Shown here: positions 6,450 through 14,079 of the stretch, one piece after another
Layout: each line of letters starts with the position of its first letter
How positions within the stretch are numbered: position 1 is the stretch's first letter
NCBI GenBank assembly: GCA_050115935.1
Contig: JASFPO010000017.1
Location: forward strand, 1 to 23,429
DNA from: GCA-020344715 sp050115935
GTDB taxonomy: Archaea > Thermoproteota > Bathyarchaeia > Bathyarchaeales > Bathyarchaeaceae
Direction: 5' to 3'
Length of the DNA stretch: 23,429 nucleotides
The notes under the pieces: generated by a model
Seen by the model: only the letters and a program-made list of their open reading frames with translations
What the model was told of the DNA's origin: nothing
Database searches by the model: none
Made by a program: the position numbers and the translations under genes

Positions 6450-6932
6450 TTAACGTATTTCCAGTTCTAGGCTGATCATGTCGCCCTTTTTGAAGCCCAT
6501 TTTGTGGAAGAATCGCAGTAAGCTCCAGTCGTTCCATCTTACCAGCGTATACACGACGTCTACTCCTTCTATCTTGCTTTCTTTGGCTTCTGGCTTTTCT
6601 TCTTTTCCTGTGCGTTTGAAGTTTTCGATGAGGCTTTTGAACAGGGTTTCTCCGATGCCTCGGTTCTGATAGTCGGGGTCTATGCCTATGGTGTCTATCC
6701 ATCCTACTGTGTCGGGTACTCCGAATTCCCATCCGCTCACGTAGCCAAGTATGAAACCCACGACTTTTCCGTCCATTTCTGCGACTAAGGCTGGTCGTGG
6801 ATAAATGTCTGCGTATGCTATCTTTCTTCCCCAATATTCGCGTCTTGATTTTCCTAAGATTTTTCTGTCAATCTCAACCACAGCGTCTAAATCATTCTCG
6901 TTTAAGCTTCTAATCCTTAACCCATTTGTCAT
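6450..6932 (-). CDS. GNAT-family N-acetyltransferase (RimI-like)
   Basis: A 160-residue GNAT enzyme that moves an acetyl group from acetyl-CoA to an amine. The N-terminus (LRIRSLNENDLDAVVEID) is typical of RimI-type enzymes. Strand beta4 and motif A are clear at residues 78-101 (IDTIGIDPDYQNRGIGETLF), with the acetyl-CoA pyrophosphate loop Q89-N-R-G-I-G94. The C-terminal part (WSLLRFFHKMGFKKG) matches the usual alpha4/beta6 region, where a Phe-Tyr or Asn is seen. Start: ATG at 6932 with GGAGGT eight bases upstream. It is a single gene, convergent with the SecB-like gene and divergent from the tRNA. The substrate (ribosomal protein, other protein or small amine) cannot be read from sequence. 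Confidence 0.88.
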   Translation of the reverse strand: MTNGLRIRSLNENDLDAVVEIDRKILGKSRREYWGRKIAYADIYPRPALVAEMDGKVVGFILGYVSGWEFGVPDTVGWIDTIGIDPDYQNRGIGETLFKSLIENFKRTGKEEKPEAKESKIEGVDVVYTLVRWNDWSLLRFFHKMGFKKGDMISLELEIR

Positions 6933-7026
6933 CTGCTTGGACCTCCAAGTATGCGATATTAGATTGTTAGTTAAAGCTTTTTGTTCACAATGGAGTCATC
7001 CAATAAGCTGCTATTTTCGGAAAGAA

Positions 7027-7035
7027 TTAATAAGA
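7027..7035 (+). promoter_or_regulatory. TATA-like box of the tRNA-Leu gene
   Basis: TTAATAAGA is centred about 31 bases before the mature tRNA 5' end, giving a transcript start near 7056. Confidence 0.5.
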
Positions 7036-7061
7036 AAGATGCGAGAGTTTCGTTGAATGGA

Positions 7062-7173
7062 GCGGCGGTAGCGAAGCTAGGTCAAACGCGGAGGACTCAA
7101 GATCGGCGATGGTGCCTTGTGAGTTATCCTCTCCCATAGGGGTTCGCCGGTTCGAATCCGGCCCGCCGCACCA
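7062..7173 (+). tRNA. tRNA-Leu (anticodon CAA) with a 24-nt intron
   Basis: The acceptor stem is GCGGCGG (7062-7068) with CCGCCGC (7163-7169), followed by discriminator A and an encoded CCA (7171-7173). The anticodon stem is GAGGA (7091-7095) with TCCTC (7127-7131), and the loop is CTCAAGA after splicing, anticodon CAA at 7098-7100. A long variable arm (CCC-ATA-GGG inside 7132-7145) marks class II, as for Leu. The T arm is GCCGG-TTCGAAT-CCGGC (7146-7162). The spliced length is 88 nt. It reads UUG codons. A T-rich stretch at 7206-7220 probably ends the transcript. Confidence 0.95.
7102..7125 (+). other. tRNA intron at position 37/38 with bulge-helix-bulge
   Basis: The intron splits G37 from A38, the canonical archaeal site. 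The exon/intron fold shows the anticodon stem GAGGA/TCCTC, a 3-base bulge TT^A, a 4-bp helix of CTCA (7096-7099) with TGAG (7120-7123), and a 3-base bulge AG^A, i.e. a standard bulge-helix-bulge for the splicing endonuclease. An inner GGC/GCC hairpin closes the intron. Confidence 0.9.
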
Positions 7174-7230
7174 TGATGCTCTAGAAGAAATGGCAATTCA
7201 AAGGGCTTTTGTTTCAGTTTGCATGTGTCT

Positions 7231-7758
7231 TTAACTGCTCTCGTTGTCTGGTGAGAATGCTTTCGCTGTCTTCTGGAGCTCCTTTGTGATGGATGACATG
7301 ACCTTGACACGTTTTTCGATATTTTGTCGATGTGAAGTTACAAGTTTCTTCAACTTGGGCATAAGATCGTATGTAATATTGAGTAGAAGCTCACGATGTT
7401 TTCGTTCTGCTAGGTTTATCGTCCTCATTCTTCCATTCGGATAAAGAACAAGAAGCTGTCCAGTGAGGTCTAGGTTTGCTTGACTTATCTCGCCCCATTC
7501 CTTGGGCAGTATTGTTGTTGAAATCGGCAACGTTCGTACAAGAGGCTTCATGATCCCAAGAATAGAAGCAAGGAATTCCTTGACAAGCAAGTCTTCCTCT
7601 GTTGTGAGTTCAGAGATCTGTCCCGTTTGCTCACGTATATCGTCCAGAACTTCGAGAAGACCTTCGGGAGTTCTCTCTTTCACCTCAGAGGCTACGCTTC
7701 TTTTCTTTCTGGATTCCTCTACCTTTTCATCTTCTTGAAGAAGCTGTTCTTGGCTCAT
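7231..7758 (-). CDS. Conserved hypothetical protein, paralogue of the protein at 4342-4959
   Basis: A 175-residue helical protein with no membrane helix. The start at 7758 is chosen over the ATG at 7764 because AGTAGG lies six bases before 7758 but touches 7764. Residues 1-30 are charged and probably disordered. Residues 40-165 match the protein at 4342: acidic helix, LPKEW (P-x-x-W position), a short beta region (QLLVLYPNGRMRTI), then LLLNITYDLMPKLKKLVTSH and a closing helix with K/R pairs. It diverges from the MoxR/VWA pair with a 265-base intergenic region, so it may share regulation. Function unknown; I know of no described family for it. Confidence 0.75.
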   Translation of the reverse strand: MSQEQLLQEDEKVEESRKKRSVASEVKERTPEGLLEVLDDIREQTGQISELTTEEDLLVKEFLASILGIMKPLVRTLPISTTILPKEWGEISQANLDLTGQLLVLYPNGRMRTINLAERKHRELLLNITYDLMPKLKKLVTSHRQNIEKRVKVMSSITKELQKTAKAFSPDNESS

Positions 7759-7980
7759 GAGCATCCTACTTGAAGCTGAAGAGAAAATCAGTTAAAGGAT
7801 TTGTATGTCTCATGACTCTCCACACACTCTGCCGTACGTGCTCTTGGAGACTGAGCCTTTACTGAACTAAAGGGCATGAACTGCCGTGCATTCTATCGCC
7901 CTTATGTTGATACGGAAACAGTTCTCGGGTGTAGTCATATCTGCACATAGATGCTATATCGGAAGTCATAAGACATAATA

Positions 7981-7986
7981 TTTATA
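7981..7986 (+). promoter_or_regulatory. TATA box of the MoxR-like gene
   Basis: TTTATA inside TAATATTTATACG lies about 40 bases before the TTG start at 8024, giving a transcript start near 8010 and a short leader that carries GAGGG. Confidence 0.55.
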
Positions 7987-8023
7987 CGTTTCCGCACTTA
8001 TATCATATGTTGAGGGTTAAATT

Positions 8024-9037
8024 TTGTCGCTCCAAACCGGAGGAGCAATCAAATCAGATGAAAAAGTGATGCACGTTAGACGAAATGGTGCTAGGATCAG
8101 TGTTCAACTAACTAGAAAGCAGTCCGCGTCAAAATCACCCCTCAATGAGTTGTACAACGTAGACCTCAAAAAGTATAATCTTCATCCAGATTACAAATTT
8201 CCAGAGAAGGTGAGAGGCCTAATCCCGATGGGCACACCACCCTACATCCAAGGCGATCATGACTATGTTAAGCAAATAATAAGAGCCCTTTACTATTTCA
8301 AACAATGCGCACTAATCGGCCCATCTGGAACAGGAAAGACACACATCGCGTATCTCGTTGCTGAACTCACAGGGCTGCCCATGTACGAGGTTAACTGCGG
8401 GCTTCAGACATCGTCTTATGACCTTATAGGACGGTACATCGGGCTTGGAAAAGAAAACTGGATTGATGGACCGTTGGTTTCTTGGCTAAGAAATGGAGGC
8501 TTAATGTACTTAGATGAAGCCAACATGATGAAACAAGATGTTGCCACTAGACTAAACCCAGTACTGGACACGAGAGGACACATGGTAATTACAGAGAAAG
8601 ATGGTGAAATCGTCAAGCGCCACAAATTCGGATATGTGATGATCACGATGAACCCATTCTCAGCCGAATTCGCTGGAACCAAACCCATGAACGCAGCCTT
8701 CAGAAGACGCATGAGTGTGTGGGTAGACTTTGACTATCCAAGCGTAGGAGAAAGGATTCTTCCTGAAGAGGCTCAGCTGATAGCGAAGAAAGGTGTAAAT
8801 GAAGACACGGCTTTTAAGATCCTCAGAGTTGGAGCAGAGATGCGGAGGCAGTACAAGGAAGGAGACTTGCCTTATGGCCCTTCTCTTGGAGATTTGATGC
8901 ATTGGGCAGTTCTGGTTTACGACGGTCTTAATCCTCTAGCAGCAGGAGAAGAAACAATAGTGGCCTTGACCAGTGATAGCCCAGAAGTACAAGATGATGT
9001 AAGAAGAATTATCGAGAGCGTTTTCAAGAGCGAATAG
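8024..9037 (+). CDS. MoxR/CbbQ-type AAA+ ATPase
   Basis: A 337-residue AAA+ ATPase. Residues 1-70 form a variable N-terminus. Walker A is GPSGTGKT at 99-106; Walker B is LMYLDEAN at 160-167; sensor 1 is Asn210 in ITMNPFSAEFAG; a likely arginine finger cluster is RRR at 227-229. The layout is that of CbbQ/NorQ/GvpN, which form hexamers and, with a VWA partner, remodel or activate client proteins. The TTG start has GAGGG eight bases upstream; a later ATG at 8069 lacks a site. The VWA gene follows after 31 bases, so they form an operon. No RuBisCO, nitric oxide reductase or gas vesicle structural gene is seen here, so the client is unknown. Confidence 0.9.
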   Translation: MSLQTGGAIKSDEKVMHVRRNGARISVQLTRKQSASKSPLNELYNVDLKKYNLHPDYKFPEKVRGLIPMGTPPYIQGDHDYVKQIIRALYYFKQCALIGPSGTGKTHIAYLVAELTGLPMYEVNCGLQTSSYDLIGRYIGLGKENWIDGPLVSWLRNGGLMYLDEANMMKQDVATRLNPVLDTRGHMVITEKDGEIVKRHKFGYVMITMNPFSAEFAGTKPMNAAFRRRMSVWVDFDYPSVGERILPEEAQLIAKKGVNEDTAFKILRVGAEMRRQYKEGDLPYGPSLGDLMHWAVLVYDGLNPLAAGEETIVALTSDSPEVQDDVRRIIESVFKSE

Positions 9038-9068
9038 TTGGTCACAGGTTGGAACTAAGCAGACTGCG

Positions 9069-10808
9069 GTGGCTTCTGTGAGTTACCTTGAATATGCCAG
9101 ATCTTTATCCTTCAAAAAAGATCAAATCGAGGCAAAGCTGCTCATTGACCCAAAACTCGAGAAGCCAACTCTTTCTCATGATGAAGCTGGCTTTGTAATG
9201 ACTTTGCCTGAACCTGCAGTGCATGAGGAGGAAGAGAAAAAAACTGTTTCTTTCTTGGGATATCAGTTTCTAGCGGGGTCAGCAGGAAAGCTACAAGTTG
9301 CCAGACTATTCAAGGCCTGTGTTTTCCATCTCAGTGCACATGTTGTCGTTTCAAATTTTGGGGCATACGCTAGGTGGGAGGAGGGAAAGAATAATCGTCT
9401 CGCGAAGTTTTCTGAATCACTAGTGGAAGACGTTAAGGCAAACGTCTATATCTTGAGACGACATCCCGACAAGCTTGTGGATATAGCTTTTGCTAACTCT
9501 CTCGCTTTAAAGAGAATGAAGCCTCTTAGAAAGATATGGAATCCCGCCACCAGGGTAATGGCTGCATCTTTGTTGCGGGCTAATGCGGGTGTAGCTAAGG
9601 GTAAAATGGGAACAGATGAACAGAAAACGCTCAGTCAGGTGGCGCATAGCCTTGAGCAACTGAAAAAGAAAGTACTAGGATCTCTCGCTGATGATCATGG
9701 AAATCTGGCCAGTGTAGGATTGGAAGTTGCTGGTGAGATTTACAATGTTTCGAAAAGTTATGGACCGATACTCGAGATTCCATCATTTCCTCATACTGAA
9801 CAGCTAGGACATTGCACTCTTTTTCCTCAGTATCAAGTGCAAACTGACGATGACATCGGAGATGTCTTCCACAAATGTTTAACAGCCCTAGGAGGAGAGG
9901 CTTCAGAAGCTGAGTCCCCACAGACGATGCGGCAAAAGGCAGTCGAGGCGGAGGCTTCTCAAGTCTTTGATTCTTGGTCTCGAGAGAATGCAAAAAAGGA
10001 AAAGATTCTTGGCAAGTATGAAGAAATCGTCTCTTTGAGTAGGTTCAAATCAATAGGTTTTCCAAGCGAAGACTACACGGAATACCTTAGAATGAAGACC
10101 CACACTAAGAGCTCAACAAGGAGGTTGATAAATAGCCTCATGGTCGGCTTTGATGCTTTGGATGAGGACCCTAGAAAGATGTATGGGGTGGTGGACATTC
10201 AGGAGGTTATACAAGTCATAGCAAGTAAGACTCCCAGAGTAGATGTTTTCATGCGAGACGAGAATATAGGCAAGAGCTATGCTTGGATCATCCTCCTTGA
10301 CGCGAGCAAAAGTATGAGCCCCATTTCTGATGATGTTCGAAACTTCGGCATATGTCTTGCTGAGACAGCAAAGGAACTGCTAGTAGATCCAACATCTTGG
10401 GCACTTTATGCATTCAACGACCGGTTTACTATCCTGAAAGATTCAACAGAAAGATATGGACCCAAAAATAGGGCAAGGATTGGGGGACTAAAGTTTGAGG
10501 GCAGCACCTACATGCCTGATGCTCTTCAACTTGCTGGAGAACTTCTAAAGAAGAGAGCTGAAAACCTTAGGTTGGTGACCATCATTTCAGATGGATGGCC
10601 CTACGGATACACGAAAATATCTGCGGCTTTAACGGAAACTCTCAATTTTCTCAGAAGAGCAAACATAGCTGTTATTGGAGTGGGAGTCAAAAGCGACAGA
10701 ATGGAGAATTTTTTCAGAGTGAATTGCAACGTCAAATGCATGAGAGATTTGTCTAAGGCGTTTTCACGTCTATTTCTGGAAGCTTGCAGAGGTGCTGTTG
10801 GGCTTTAG
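9069..10808 (+). CDS. VWA-domain protein, CbbO/NorD-like partner of the MoxR ATPase
   Basis: A 579-residue protein. The first about 390 residues are helical with no clear named domain. A VWA domain spans about 400-575 with an intact metal-ion-dependent adhesion site: D411-A-S413-K-S415, Thr480 in FEGSTYMPD, and Asp508 in IISDGW. The overall order (long helical part, then VWA) is that of CbbO/NorD proteins, which link MoxR ATPases to their clients. The GTG start has only a weak ribosome binding site, in line with coupling to the upstream ATPase gene. No signal peptide or membrane helix, so it acts in the cytoplasm. The client is not shown by the sequence. Confidence 0.85.
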   Translation: MASVSYLEYARSLSFKKDQIEAKLLIDPKLEKPTLSHDEAGFVMTLPEPAVHEEEEKKTVSFLGYQFLAGSAGKLQVARLFKACVFHLSAHVVVSNFGAYARWEEGKNNRLAKFSESLVEDVKANVYILRRHPDKLVDIAFANSLALKRMKPLRKIWNPATRVMAASLLRANAGVAKGKMGTDEQKTLSQVAHSLEQLKKKVLGSLADDHGNLASVGLEVAGEIYNVSKSYGPILEIPSFPHTEQLGHCTLFPQYQVQTDDDIGDVFHKCLTALGGEASEAESPQTMRQKAVEAEASQVFDSWSRENAKKEKILGKYEEIVSLSRFKSIGFPSEDYTEYLRMKTHTKSSTRRLINSLMVGFDALDEDPRKMYGVVDIQEVIQVIASKTPRVDVFMRDENIGKSYAWIILLDASKSMSPISDDVRNFGICLAETAKELLVDPTSWALYAFNDRFTILKDSTERYGPKNRARIGGLKFEGSTYMPDALQLAGELLKKRAENLRLVTIISDGWPYGYTKISAALTETLNFLRRANIAVIGVGVKSDRMENFFRVNCNVKCMRDLSKAFSRLFLEACRGAVGL

Positions 10809-11044
10809 AAGACTTGAACAGAGAAAAACGAGAATATTCTTGTGCCTAACTCTGCAGAGATTCAAGGCTTGCTCTTCTTTGCAAGATTTGTTCCGTTTGA
10901 CCTTATGATAAGTATTCTCGATTCATAAGCAATAAAGCATACCGCACATGACTATTGATTGAAGCCTTCGTCATTAACGCCTTCAAAAGCATACGTTGGT
11001 GGCAAGGTCCATCTCACACCTTAGTGAAGGAGTTTAGCTGAGAT

Positions 11045-11539
11045 ATGTGTGAAAGGAAGATGTCGGGTGACAAGTCACTGCTACCTGCTAAAGTTGCAGA
11101 TGTGATGGTTCGCCGAGTGATATCCGTCAATTCAGATGTGACAGTTAGAGAAGCCGTAGCCCTGATGAACAAGTTCGAGATCGGATGTTTAATTGTGCTA
11201 ACCAACGATAGGGTTGATGGAATCGTCACAGAACGCGATATACTCAAACGAATCATAGGCAACTGCAAAGATGTAGACAAAACAGGGATCAAAGAGATTA
11301 TGACAAGACCAGTCTGGGTTGTTAACCCAAACACGGAATTAGAAACAGCACTTCAAAACATGTTAACAAAGAAAATTAAGAAACTTCCAGTAGTGGAAGG
11401 AGGCAAACTCATAGGGCTCGTGACCCTCACAGACATCGCGCGTTTCCAACCTAAACTTCTAAGTAAATACAAGAAATCTCTAGAGACAGAACAGATGCCG
11501 AAGCGAATCCGAAAAGTTGTAAATTGTTACATATCCTAA
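11045..11539 (+). CDS. Two-CBS-domain protein
   Basis: A 164-residue protein made almost only of two CBS domains: residues 17-72 (KVADVMVRRVISVNSDVTVR ... GIVTERDILKRI) and 84-135 (IKEIMTRPVWVVNP ... LIGLVTLTDIARF). CBS pairs bind adenine nucleotides or related ligands and act as energy or ligand sensors. A short basic tail (136-164) follows. GAAGGAG lies upstream of the ATG at 11045; an ATG at 11060 with AAAGGAAG is an alternative. It is a single gene with 236 bases upstream that hold no other recognisable feature. The target it regulates cannot be told from sequence. Confidence 0.88.
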   Translation: MCERKMSGDKSLLPAKVADVMVRRVISVNSDVTVREAVALMNKFEIGCLIVLTNDRVDGIVTERDILKRIIGNCKDVDKTGIKEIMTRPVWVVNPNTELETALQNMLTKKIKKLPVVEGGKLIGLVTLTDIARFQPKLLSKYKKSLETEQMPKRIRKVVNCYIS

Positions 11540-11670
11540 GCAACCCACAATTTCCTGATAGACCGCGCCTCTCGGGACCATCGGCTATTGCAGTCAGCAG
11601 AAACAATCATCTGACTACTGAGTGGTAAAGATTTCTTCTAGAGCTTTGGAACTGGTTTTTCCTCTATCAC

Positions 11671-11685
11671 TGGTTTTGATATATT
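11671..11685 (+). promoter_or_regulatory. TATA-like box upstream of the 112-residue gene
   Basis: TTTTGATATATTT is followed about 35 bases later by a ribosome-binding-site-like AGAGGGGG (about 11715-11722). The predicted transcript start is near 11708. Confidence 0.4.
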
Positions 11686-11769
11686 TCGCTGGCAGAAATA
11701 CCATTTAACCGTTTAGAGGGGGTTGTTTTGTTGAATGAACATTCTGAGATCTAAATGAGTTGATTTGGT

Positions 11770-12108
11770 ATGGTGGGCGTACACGCGGAAAATGCTCATC
11801 ATGTAATCTTAAGGTACAGGGACAAATTGTATTATGTTAGCAAAGTGAATTTTCGCTTCAAAAAAGAAGAGAGAATGTATAGAGCGATTTTTCATGCAAG
11901 AGGAGTAGAGGATGATAAATGGCAAGACATAGACGTGGAGATACCTGTGAAGCTGTACAGCATTCTGGAGGAATATGCTAGGCTTGACAATTCGGACCTC
12001 CTGCTTGTACTGTACATTGAGGGTAGTGGGTTCAAATGTCGTCTCATAAGCGAAAAATGGCTTAGACAGCAATTGAACGTAGAGAATACTGGCAAATACA
12101 TTGTTTAG
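11770..12108 (+). CDS. Hypothetical protein
   Basis: A 112-residue soluble protein I do not recognise. It looks like mixed alpha/beta: strands around VILRYRDKLYYVSKVNFRF (13-31), MYRAIFHARG and WQDIDVEIP, then a helix (VKLYSILEEYARL) and a further strand (LLLVLYIEG). It has no signal peptide or membrane helix and one Cys. The ATG at 11770 has no good ribosome binding site; the best one (AGAGGGGG) lies 50 bases earlier and precedes a seven-codon ORF in the same frame. The gene stands alone between two larger plus-strand genes. It ranks as real on codon-like composition and clean folding pattern, but only moderately. Confidence 0.5.
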   Translation: MVGVHAENAHHVILRYRDKLYYVSKVNFRFKKEERMYRAIFHARGVEDDKWQDIDVEIPVKLYSILEEYARLDNSDLLLVLYIEGSGFKCRLISEKWLRQQLNVENTGKYIV

Positions 12109-12289
12109 AGCTTGCGGTGTTATTCTGGAAGAAGAATCTCAAGCAGTGTCAAGTGACAAAAAGCAAGCAAGAAAATTCTACACAAATCGTTGAGACAATC
12201 AATAGCAGAAATGTTTTCAATGGACTTCCTTTACGCCCGTACAAAAAAGTTAACTTTCAGTAGAAAATAGAAGAACGGGAGGATATACC

Positions 12290-13489
12290 ATGACCTCACT
12301 AGAATATGAAATTGATCTTCTCTCAAAGATGGTTGCAATCGACACAGACTCTATTTCAAAGAAAGGATATGATAAATGTGCGTCGCTGATCATCAAAGAA
12401 GCAGAGCGAAACTCGCTGGACGTGGAAATAATCGACGGAGAAAAAGGAGCTAAAGATGGACTCCCACGCCCAAACGTTATCATGACCCTAGATGCAGGTT
12501 CAGACGTAACTCTGCTTATTGAATCACACTTCGACATTGTCCCACCTGGGCCAAACTGGACATATCCCGCATTCAAGTTAACGGTTGAGGATGGAAAAGC
12601 CTATGGAAGAGGCAGTGCAGACAACAAATCAGGTATTGCCGCCGCAGTTGGAGCCATGCGACGACTAAGGAAAGAGGAGTTAGACGTAAATCTCAAACTG
12701 ATCGCAGGAGTAGACGAAGAGGTCGCAGGAACATATGGCGTAGACTATGTGTTAAGCGAATACGGACTAAAAGGCGATGCAGCACTGATTGTCGACGCAG
12801 GCCCAGAGAGACTTTTTCTAGGAGCAAGCGGCATCCTCTGGGGAAAGATGACAGTTGAAGGAAAGCAAGGACATGCAGGGTATCCCTTTAGGGCCAAAAA
12901 CGCCATCGATGACGCTATGAAACTGCTCGCTGCGCTTGAACCTTACAAGAGTGCGGTTGAGAAAAAGGAATCAATTCTGCATGCGCCACCTGAAGCTCCA
13001 AGAAAGCGTGTTTGGGGAAGATTCACTGTTACAATGATCAAAGCAGGAGAAAAAGAAAATGTAATACCGGGCACATGCGAGGTTCGCTTTGACCGTAGAC
13101 TCCTACCTGAAGAGTCCGTGGAACAAGCTGAAGAGGAGCTGAGAGACTTCTTCCAGAAGGCGGTTGAGAAAACTGGTTGTGAAGCGTCATTGGAGATTAT
13201 TCACAGACTTCAGGGTTACTATACATCAAAGGATTTGACCTTCGTACAAACGATTTCGGAAAACATCAAGAAAACCATTGGTCAAACCCTGCCCTTTGGT
13301 GCAGAACTCGGAGGAAACGATGGAAGCTTCTTTGCGAAAAATGGAATTCCTGTTGTGTGTTACGGAACGATCAGAGCTGACACTCATTATCATGGTGTGG
13401 ACGAATTCGTATATCTAGAAGACATAAAGAACACGCGAGACTTGATAATCAACCTTGGAAAATCGACAAGAGAAAAACTGCTGCCTTAA
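12290..13489 (+). CDS. M20-family metallopeptidase (DapE/ArgE/carboxypeptidase-like)
   Basis: A 399-residue zinc enzyme of the M20 family, which removes acyl groups or amino acids from small amides and peptides. Metal ligands and catalytic residues are in place: His80 and Asp82 in IESHFDIVPPG, Asp111 in GRGSADNKSG, the catalytic Glu143 with Glu144 in VDEEVAG, Asp169 in VDAGP, and the last ligand His368 in DTHYHGVDEF. The dimerisation (lid) domain lies at about 180-300, with GKQGHAGYP carrying its conserved His. Start: ATG with a very strong GGGAGGAT upstream. The peptide deformylase-like gene follows after 26 bases, so both are likely on one transcript. The substrate (succinyl-diaminopimelate, acetylornithine or a peptide) cannot be decided here. 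Confidence 0.88.
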   Translation: MTSLEYEIDLLSKMVAIDTDSISKKGYDKCASLIIKEAERNSLDVEIIDGEKGAKDGLPRPNVIMTLDAGSDVTLLIESHFDIVPPGPNWTYPAFKLTVEDGKAYGRGSADNKSGIAAAVGAMRRLRKEELDVNLKLIAGVDEEVAGTYGVDYVLSEYGLKGDAALIVDAGPERLFLGASGILWGKMTVEGKQGHAGYPFRAKNAIDDAMKLLAALEPYKSAVEKKESILHAPPEAPRKRVWGRFTVTMIKAGEKENVIPGTCEVRFDRRLLPEESVEQAEEELRDFFQKAVEKTGCEASLEIIHRLQGYYTSKDLTFVQTISENIKKTIGQTLPFGAELGGNDGSFFAKNGIPVVCYGTIRADTHYHGVDEFVYLEDIKNTRDLIINLGKSTREKLLP

Positions 13490-13515
13490 CTGATATCTCA
13501 GGAATAATACTGCCT

Positions 13516-14031
13516 ATGATTAGACAAGTTCTTCAACTAGGAAATGAGATGCTTAAAAGGAAATCTAAGCCAGTTGAAGGATTTCAAAGCAAAAGCTTGG
13601 AGAGCCTTATCGGAGATCTATCTGATACACTTCATGATGCACAAGAAAGATTTGGCTATGGTCGTGGCATTGCAGCCCCACAGCTAGGCAAGTTGAAACG
13701 CGTGATTTTCATCGACACGTCGGGTTTCAAGTCGCCTTTGATAAACCCTAGAATAGTACAGTTTTCTGATAGAAGATTCGAAGTCTGGGATAGTTGTTTC
13801 AGTTTTAACTTGGCATTTTTCGTACTTGTCGACAGATATTACAGCATAAGAGTTGAGTACTTCGATCAAGAAGGAAAGAAACATGCAATAGATGCAGAAG
13901 ATAAGTTATCTGAGCTTCTGCAACATGAAATAGATCATCTTGACGGTGTTCTTGCAACGGATCGAATGAAGGGTAATCAGAAGATAATGATGCGCTCAGA
14001 ATGGGAGAAAACTTTCAAACCTTCTGCTTGA
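13516..14031 (+). CDS. Peptide deformylase-like metalloprotein
   Basis: A 171-residue protein with all three peptide deformylase motifs. Motif 1 is GYGRGIAAPQLG at 47-58 (Gln56 is the oxyanion-hole residue); motif 2 is changed, reading WDSCFS at 91-96 in place of EGCLS but keeping the metal ligand Cys94; motif 3 is HEIDH at 137-141 with both His ligands and the catalytic Glu138. Peptide deformylase removes the formyl group from N-terminal formyl-methionine in Bacteria. Archaea start translation with unformylated methionine, so this protein probably acts on another N-formyl or N-acyl substrate, or is a transferred gene. It follows the M20 peptidase gene closely. The spacing from upstream favours co-transcription. 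Confidence 0.85.
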   Translation: MIRQVLQLGNEMLKRKSKPVEGFQSKSLESLIGDLSDTLHDAQERFGYGRGIAAPQLGKLKRVIFIDTSGFKSPLINPRIVQFSDRRFEVWDSCFSFNLAFFVLVDRYYSIRVEYFDQEGKKHAIDAEDKLSELLQHEIDHLDGVLATDRMKGNQKIMMRSEWEKTFKPSA

Positions 14032-14079
14032 ATTTCAAGCCCAAATCAGGTGACATATTGTACGCATATAAATCTAGTG

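Noticed and set aside
6097..6834. Two minus-strand open frames opposite the SecB-like tail and within the acetyltransferase
   Set aside because: They are serine/alanine- or arginine-rich mirror frames of genes with clear homology or ribosome binding sites.
7077..7310. A minus-strand open frame across the tRNA
   Set aside because: It overlaps the tRNA-Leu, which is unambiguous, and the end of another gene.
8024..10808. Gas vesicle (GvpN) or RuBisCO activase (CbbQO) assignment for the ATPase and VWA pair
   Set aside because: No gvpA, other gvp genes or RuBisCO genes are present in the window; only the general MoxR/VWA family can be supported.
10829..10921. Inverted repeat CGAGAATA ... TATTCTCG in the gap after the VWA gene
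   Set aside because: Arms are only 8 bases and about 75 bases apart, with no terminator T-run or gene start at a useful distance.
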